From UBA12276 sp041476285 (GTDB taxonomy: Archaea; Micrarchaeota; Micrarchaeia; Micrarchaeales; Micrarchaeaceae), in assembly GCA_041476285.1 (NCBI GenBank), contig JBGOTD010000032.1:1-8716 (forward strand): DNA of 8,716 nucleotides. The letters are read 5' to 3'. A program made the translations under genes and the position numbers. Shown here piece after piece: positions 4,601 to 8,716 of the stretch. The notes below the pieces were generated by a model. The model saw only the letters and a program-made list of their open reading frames with translations, ran no database searches and was not told the origin of the DNA. Positions within the stretch are counted from its first letter, which is position 1, and each line of letters starts with the position of its first letter.

Positions 4601-6040
4601 ATGAATGAAAATTATGATATTGTTGTTGCAGGAGCAGGGCTGGCAGGCTCTCTAGCTGCCGCAATGGCAGCAAAAGGCGGTGCAAAGGTCTTACTTCTTG
4701 ATAGAAACAAGGAAGAGGTAGTCGGAAAAAAGACGAATTGGGGATGGACATGCGGCGACGCAGTTGCAGATTCCCACCTCAAGTACATAAAGCAGAAGGT
4801 AGACCTTGAATTTTCACATCCTGAAATTGATCTGAAAGTTGACGGTGTAGTTGCACTGTCTCCAGACCTGAAAAGCAGATACCTGTTCGATGGCGAAGGG
4901 TATACGCTAGACAGGCCCGCATTTGAACGCAAGCTTCTCAAGCATGCACTAAAGGAAGGCGCAGAATATGAGTCAGAATTTGAAGTGGAGGGTCCAATAA
5001 TGGAAAACAACTTCATGGTCGGCATATTCGGAAAGGACAAGAACAAGGCACACAAGGAAGTAAGGGGCAAGATAGTAATAGACGCGCTCGGGGTAGCTAC
5101 AAATCTGAGGAGAAAACTGCCAGAGAATCCTTACGTTGACAAGGAAGTGGACATAAACGATGTTGAATCAACTGGCAGATTCATATACGAGTTCGAACTA
5201 GACCACGAGGATCTTGATTATTATGATGAAAAGAATGCGATAATACACCTGAACCAGTACATTGCACCAGGTGGCTACGGATGGGTCTTTCCAAAAAGCA
5301 ACAACAAGGTGAACATAGGCCTTGGTGTGCAGAAGAGAAGCCTTGAGATCAGAAACCAAAAACTAGGCAAGAAGGACACATTACACTCATTAATAGATGA
5401 ATACATAAGGACAAATCCTGTTGTCAAAAACCTCAAGTTGTACAATGCCGACAACAACGGCAAAGGCTACTGGTCAGTTGCTGTAAGAAGGCAGTTGCCG
5501 AGCCTTGTATTTAACGGATACATGGGCGCTGGAGACAGCATGGCAATGCCGAACCCGATAAGCGCGGGCGGAATAGGTCCGGCGCTTGTTGCAGGAATAC
5601 TTGCGGGACAGAACGCGGCAGAGGCGATACATACCGGCGACGTGAGCATAAACGGCCTGTGGAAATACAATCTAGACTTCAATGAGGAATACGGCAAGAA
5701 GACCGCAGGGCTGGAAGTATTCAGGGTTTATCTTCAATCGATGAACAACGACCTGCTTAATTATGGGATGAAGATGTTCGTAACCGCAAAGGAGGCTACG
5801 GATCTCGGCTATGGCATCGTACCGGAACTGAGCCTTGCGAGCAAGTTCAAGATGATACTTCAGGGCGCTCAGAACGTAAATGCGTTCTCCAACCTGATTT
5901 ACGTGGTCAAGAAAATGAAAATACTTAACGAACTGTATGGCAAATATCCGACATCTACGGAGGGCTTTGCAAAATGGCGTGAATCTGTAGATGCAGAAAT
6001 GGAGGAGGCAAAGGCACGCTTCCAACCAAATCCTATTTAG
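4601..6040 (+). CDS. Geranylgeranyl reductase family FAD-dependent oxidoreductase
   Basis: Flavoprotein of the geranylgeranyl reductase family, which in archaea saturates the isoprenoid chains of ether lipids (geranylgeranylglycerol phosphates to archaeol-type lipids). The N-terminal Rossmann motif GAGLAG is at residues 11-16, ending in an acidic strand end (LLLDR). A cysteine motif W-T-CGDAV follows at about 49-55, at the place of the conserved Cys of characterised archaeal enzymes. The family signature YxWxFP-x8-GxG is intact at residues 226-242 (YGWVFP...GLG), and the second FAD motif is GAGDSMAMPNPISAGGIG (309-326). It is 479 residues, somewhat longer than the Thermoplasma and Sulfolobus enzymes as I recall them, with extra length in the C-terminal helical region. 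It has no membrane segment and probably acts at the membrane surface. rpoK starts 1 nt after its TAG stop, so the two are likely cotranscribed. Substrate specificity (lipid or another polyprenyl compound) is inferred from the family. Confidence 0.9.
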   Translation: MNENYDIVVAGAGLAGSLAAAMAAKGGAKVLLLDRNKEEVVGKKTNWGWTCGDAVADSHLKYIKQKVDLEFSHPEIDLKVDGVVALSPDLKSRYLFDGEGYTLDRPAFERKLLKHALKEGAEYESEFEVEGPIMENNFMVGIFGKDKNKAHKEVRGKIVIDALGVATNLRRKLPENPYVDKEVDINDVESTGRFIYEFELDHEDLDYYDEKNAIIHLNQYIAPGGYGWVFPKSNNKVNIGLGVQKRSLEIRNQKLGKKDTLHSLIDEYIRTNPVVKNLKLYNADNNGKGYWSVAVRRQLPSLVFNGYMGAGDSMAMPNPISAGGIGPALVAGILAGQNAAEAIHTGDVSINGLWKYNLDFNEEYGKKTAGLEVFRVYLQSMNNDLLNYGMKMFVTAKEATDLGYGIVPELSLASKFKMILQGAQNVNAFSNLIYVVKKMKILNELYGKYPTSTEGFAKWRESVDAEMEEAKARFQPNPI

Positions 6041-6041
6041 A

Positions 6042-6227
6042 ATGATTTATATGGAAAACTACACACGATTCGAGAAGGCAAGAATTATAGGCGCAAGGGC
6101 ACTGCAGCTCGCATACGGTGCACCACCTTTGATAAAGGTGCCGGCAGGAATGATAAATCCTCTAGACCTTGCCGAGCTTGAATTCGAGAAAGGAGCAATA
6201 CCTATCACAATCCTCAGGGAAAACTAA
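6042..6227 (+). CDS. rpoK: DNA-directed RNA polymerase subunit K (Rpb6 homologue)
   Basis: Small core-assembly subunit of the archaeal RNA polymerase, homologous to eukaryotic Rpb6 and bacterial omega, which clamps the largest subunit. The signature TRFEKARIIGARALQ followed by L-x-x-GAPPL and the ending E-x-x-x-GAIPITI matches the PF01192 core over its whole length. The protein is 61 residues from ATG 6042 or 58 from ATG 6051; both give a complete domain. I chose 6042 because it lies 1 nt after the upstream stop, which favours translational coupling, but MENYTRFEKARI from 6051 is equally family-like. No Shine-Dalgarno match or separate TATA box is obvious. Its TAA stop overlaps the TAG stop of the convergent phosphoesterase gene by 2 nt, and the genes overlap by 4 bp. 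Confidence 0.92.
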   Translation: MIYMENYTRFEKARIIGARALQLAYGAPPLIKVPAGMINPLDLAELEFEKGAIPITILREN

Positions 6228-6967
6228 AGCCTGCCGATGTTTATCTTCTGGCCCATAAGGTTGTATATCTCAGCGCTGCCATAATCGAATATGTTGTTGC
6301 TCAGGAGCGGATTAAGCCTGTTTTTCGAGCTCTTATCAACTGTCGTTCCCATTATCAGGTCGTTGAACGCAGGCATTGATATGAGTTTTATTTTATGATT
6401 GAGTTTTTCATACTCCGATAACGCCTTCTTCTTATCAAGCTCATAAAATGCCCAGGCCTTCTGTTCATAAACAGCACCGCTTTTTTCCCTTATCCTTACT
6501 GCGATATGCTCATGTCCGCTTATTATGTAATCAAGGCCCATCATCTCTTGCGAAGGCTTCCTGTTGCCGTGCAAAAACCCGAAATCGCCAAGTACAAGTT
6601 CCTTGTGCACTTCATGATTTATTATATCGCCGAGATGTGCATCATGGTTACCTGCAATTATTCCTATCTGAAATCCCTCCAATCGCTTGAAGAAACTTTT
6701 GAGCAATTTAAGTTCTGCATTTTCGGGATACAAAATGCTCTCTTTTATGTCTCCTAGCATTATCAGGTTCTTCAAGGAGAACTCTTTCATTATGTGTATT
6801 ATTCTTTCAGCCATACGATCTGTTGCATTGAAAAGATGAACACCCTTCCTTGAAAGTTCCAGCTCCATTCCCACATGCAGGTCCGCAACAACAAGATATT
6901 CGGAACCGTCTGCCTTTACGACCATTGCTGGTTCATCATAAACAAATTTTATATTCCTATAAACCAA
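6224..6967 (-). CDS. Archaeal SbcD/Mre11-related metallophosphoesterase
   Basis: Calcineurin-like two-metal phosphoesterase. The motifs are in canonical order: D29-L-H31-VG, G72D73, GN107H108D109, H133-G and GH152EH154, supplying the metal-binding and catalytic residues. The compact 247-residue form, with an N-terminal strand before ADLHVG-x-E and a C-terminal M-P-A-F-N-x-L-x-x-G segment, fits the archaeal SbcD-related family (TIGR00024 as I recall it), whose substrate is not settled; it lacks the capping and Rad50-binding region of true Mre11. The start is taken as TTG 6967: the next in-frame Met is residue 15, and starting there would delete the strand NIKFVYDEP that the family normally has. 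The gene is divergent from the protease gene (56-nt spacer) and convergent with rpoK, overlapping it by 4 bp. Confidence 0.87.
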   Translation of the reverse strand: MVYRNIKFVYDEPAMVVKADGSEYLVVADLHVGMELELSRKGVHLFNATDRMAERIIHIMKEFSLKNLIMLGDIKESILYPENAELKLLKSFFKRLEGFQIGIIAGNHDAHLGDIINHEVHKELVLGDFGFLHGNRKPSQEMMGLDYIISGHEHIAVRIREKSGAVYEQKAWAFYELDKKKALSEYEKLNHKIKLISMPAFNDLIMGTTVDKSSKNRLNPLLSNNIFDYGSAEIYNLMGQKINIGRL

Positions 6968-7023
6968 AATACCACTATGTTATTAATAAAGTTAGAGATG
7001 TTATTATAATTTACGGGATAAAA
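6968..7023. promoter_or_regulatory. Divergent promoter region between phosphoesterase and protease genes
   Basis: This 56-nt AT-rich spacer must carry start signals for both genes. TTATTAATAAA (6980-6990) is nearly symmetrical and could serve as TATA box in either direction; rightward initiation about 25 nt on gives a leader of about 12 nt before ATG 7024. A second AT-rich block, TTATTATAATTTA (7002-7014), could serve the leftward gene with a short leader. The exact assignment is uncertain. Confidence 0.4.
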
Positions 7024-8115
7024 ATGGCTGATTTTTCGCCAAACATTGGCAAAATAGACGGGATAAGCATACAGCTTCATTGGACGTTCATAATACTGCT
7101 TATTTTCATACTTTTCCTGAGCCTTTACCTGTTTGCAATATGGGTGCTTCTTTTCGTATGCGTACTCATACACGAGCTTGTCCATTCAATCACCTCAAAA
7201 AGAAACGGCATAAAGGTAAAGAAGATAGTGCTGTACCCATTTGGCGGGGGCTCTATAATAGACTTCGAAAATGTTAGCCCAGAAACGGAATTCAAGATAT
7301 CAATAGTCGGACCAATAGCAAGCCTTCTGCTAGCCGCAATTTTCGGAATAGCAAACTTATACACGCCGGCAGGGATGATAAGGGGCACGATACAGATTTT
7401 ATTCATACTAAACCTGTTTCTTGGTGTATTCAACCTGCTACCATGGCTGCCTCTTGATGGCGGAAGGGCACTCAGGAGCTATCTGCAAAAGAAAAGAAGC
7501 TTCCTTGCCGCAACAAGAATAGCTGTTAAATCGAGCAACGTAGTTACCGTGCTGTTCGTTGCAGGTACCATAGTATACGCGATTCTCGTGCACGGATATT
7601 CAGCGGTTTATAGGGAGTTTATAGTGGTATGGGACGTAGCAATAGCATTCTTCATATACAGCGGTGCCCAGTCTGAACTCCAATCTGCATTTATCAGGGA
7701 GAACATATCGGACCTTAAGGCAGCAGACGCGGCAACAAAGAACTATACACTAATAAAAGGCACAGCAAACATAAGGGAACTCTACAAAATCCTGATAAAG
7801 AACAAGCAGCACATAATACTGTTCAAGAAAGGCAAGGAGATAAAGATACTTTCCAACCAATCACTTCAAAAACTTCTGAAGGGAGTTTTGCCCAACAAGA
7901 AAATAGAGGAATTTGGAGTGGCAATACCGACAATACCTTACAATACAAAACTCTTTAACGCAATAGAACAGATGCGCTCCAACGATAGCAATGTTGCAGT
8001 AGTAATAAGGGGCAGTAAAATAGATGGTGTATTGCTCATGCAGCGCATAGAATCAATAATAGCACTGCACATATCTCAGAAGAACCCACGATACAAAGCA
8101 CGGGCAAACAAATAA
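7024..8115 (+). CDS. Site-2 protease family (M50) intramembrane zinc metalloprotease with CBS-like C-terminus
   Basis: Integral membrane protease of 363 residues that would cut transmembrane substrates within the bilayer. After a short N-terminus come hydrophobic segments at about residues 19-33 and 34-54. The second carries HELVH (50-54), the HExxH zinc motif. A conserved YPFGGG turn is at 71-76, a hydrophobic pair lies at about 93-140, and the third zinc ligand is in NLLPWLPLDGGR (137-148), the family's N-x-x-P-x-x-P-L-D-G-G. Further hydrophobic segments follow at about 169-190 and 200-215. Residues 220-350 form a soluble region with spacing like a degenerate CBS pair, which in related proteases senses adenine nucleotides; that assignment is weak. 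ATG 7024 is the start because the open frame upstream runs antisense through the phosphoesterase gene and lacks family sequence. GGGAT 4 nt upstream is a poor Shine-Dalgarno match. Confidence 0.88.
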   Translation: MADFSPNIGKIDGISIQLHWTFIILLIFILFLSLYLFAIWVLLFVCVLIHELVHSITSKRNGIKVKKIVLYPFGGGSIIDFENVSPETEFKISIVGPIASLLLAAIFGIANLYTPAGMIRGTIQILFILNLFLGVFNLLPWLPLDGGRALRSYLQKKRSFLAATRIAVKSSNVVTVLFVAGTIVYAILVHGYSAVYREFIVVWDVAIAFFIYSGAQSELQSAFIRENISDLKAADAATKNYTLIKGTANIRELYKILIKNKQHIILFKKGKEIKILSNQSLQKLLKGVLPNKKIEEFGVAIPTIPYNTKLFNAIEQMRSNDSNVAVVIRGSKIDGVLLMQRIESIIALHISQKNPRYKARANK

Positions 8116-8130
8116 ATAGGGATGTAATAA

Positions 8131-8139
8131 TAATTTATA
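8131..8139 (+). promoter_or_regulatory. TATA-like element of the SMC gene
   Basis: The stretch AATAATAATTTATAG (8126-8140), with TAATTTATA at its core, lies about 20-25 nt before ATG 8156. This spacing fits a leaderless or nearly leaderless transcript and there is no Shine-Dalgarno match. The spacer after the protease gene is only 40 nt, so read-through from that gene is also possible. Confidence 0.45.
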
Positions 8140-8155
8140 GACGACCGGTGTACGG

Positions 8156-8716
8156 ATGACACACCTAGATAATGTAATAATCCACAATTTTAAGTCCTTC
8201 AAGCACGTAAACATAAAGTTCAGCAAAGGCTTCAACTGCATAGTTGGGGCAAACGGCTCTGGAAAATCAAACATATGCGACTCGTTGCTTTTCGCACTTG
8301 GGGAAAGCTCGCTCAAAAGGATGCGAGTGCCTAACACTGCACATCTGATAAACAGTTTTGCAAGGCCAAAGAAGGAAGACGGAGTAAAAAAAGCATATGT
8401 AAAGATAAATTTTGCAGGCCAGGAAGCGTTGGAAGTATCCAGGATAATAAAATCAAACAACAAGATAGGCTACAGGCTCAACGGCAAAAGAGTCACAAGA
8501 CAGGAAGTGGTTGACGCACTTAGGGGGCAGAGATCCGAAATAAACGAGACGAACATCATAGCACAGGGAGAGATCTCCTACATGGTGAACCTAAATCCCA
8601 AGGACAGAAGGGAACTGATAGATGTTGCCGCAGGAATAAAGGAATTCAATGACAAAAAAGACACCTCAATGAGGGAGCTTGAAAAAGTACAGCTGAAAAT
8701 GAACGAGACGCAGATA
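8156..8716 (+). CDS. smc: Chromosome segregation/condensation protein SMC (3' partial)
   Basis: N-terminal ATPase half-head of a structural maintenance of chromosomes protein; 187 codons are visible and the frame is open to the end of the window, so roughly 1,000 residues are missing. It begins with the usual SMC strand pattern (V-I-I-H-N-F-K-S-F-K), then the Walker A motif GANGSGKSN at about residues 32-40, followed by ICDSLLFALGESS and the basic KRMR. The Q-loop region, N-I-I-AQGEISYM-V, with P-K-D-R-R-E-L-I-D and A-G-I-K-E-F, starts at about 138 and precedes the coiled coil beginning at the right edge. Canonical members usually read I-D-E-(I/A)-A-G here; this one has IDVAAG. SMC is distinguished from Rad50 by the ICDSLLFALGE and AQGEI patterns. 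ATG 8156 is the first start and gives the standard N-terminus. Confidence 0.93.
   Translation, partial: MTHLDNVIIHNFKSFKHVNIKFSKGFNCIVGANGSGKSNICDSLLFALGESSLKRMRVPNTAHLINSFARPKKEDGVKKAYVKINFAGQEALEVSRIIKSNNKIGYRLNGKRVTRQEVVDALRGQRSEINETNIIAQGEISYMVNLNPKDRRELIDVAAGIKEFNDKKDTSMRELEKVQLKMNETQI

Noticed and set aside
5672..6025. 117-codon open frame on the minus strand
   Set aside because: It lies wholly inside the reductase gene, shows no domain pattern, and its composition is that of a reverse-strand shadow.
5991..6041. 17-codon extension of rpoK into the reductase gene
   Set aside because: The extra residues are the reductase 3' end read in another frame and have no counterpart in RpoK; ATG 6042 or 6051 gives the complete domain.
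6850..7023. N-terminal extension of 58 codons on the site-2 protease frame starting at 6850
   Set aside because: It runs antisense through the phosphoesterase gene, and the family-like N-terminus and promoter spacing support ATG 7024.
8053..8463. 136-codon open frame on the minus strand
   Set aside because: It overlaps the clear SMC N-terminus (Walker A) and the protease 3' end on the opposite strand and has no recognisable protein features.

Overview
The window looks archaeal. It encodes an archaeal/eukaryotic-type RNA polymerase subunit K, a PAC2-family proteasome-associated protein, a geranylgeranyl-reductase-type flavoprotein (isoprenoid lipid maturation) and an archaeal SbcD/Mre11-related phosphoesterase. 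Many starts have a TATA-like element about 25 nt upstream and little or no leader, and an oligo-T run follows one gene. The class II tRNA-Leu appears to be interrupted in its D-loop, a non-canonical place. Short spacers, overlapping gene ends and that tRNA would suit a small-genome DPANN archaeon (Micrarchaeota/ARMAN-like), but this lineage guess is inference and nothing here proves it.

Layout. (1) 1-1633, plus strand: the C-terminal three quarters of a 1-pyrroline-5-carboxylate-dehydrogenase-type aldehyde dehydrogenase, followed 5 nt later by a DUF192 protein. (2) 1623-2300, minus strand: a small four-segment membrane protein whose 3' end overlaps the DUF192 gene, preceded by a 74-77 residue basic protein made of two copies of one repeat. 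(3) 2301-2488: a 188-nt divergent promoter region with three short dyads and TATA-like elements. (4) 2489-3337, plus strand: a PAC2 protein ending in a HbYX-like Met-Tyr-Ala, and tRNA-Leu(UAA) starting 2 nt after its stop. (5) 3411-4450: two unrecognised proteins, the second with degenerate Asn-rich helical repeats. (6) 4601-6227: geranylgeranyl reductase family gene followed 1 nt later by rpoK, probably one operon. (7) 6224-6967, minus strand: metallophosphoesterase, convergent with rpoK and sharing its stop region. (8) 7024-8115, plus strand: site-2-protease-family intramembrane metalloprotease with a C-terminal CBS-like region. (9) 8156-8716: N-terminal ATPase half of an SMC protein that runs off the window.

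Most of the genes look like housekeeping functions: proline/glutamate catabolism, proteasome interaction, translation, membrane lipid saturation, transcription, DNA end metabolism, regulated proteolysis and chromosome organisation. They do not form one pathway. I see no transposase, integrase, CRISPR array or rRNA. The points most worth a second look are the D-loop insertion in the tRNA, the tRNA's placement directly behind the PAC2 gene, the lipid-reductase/rpoK pairing, the dyad-flanked promoter of the two-repeat protein, and the repeat protein at 3878-4450.
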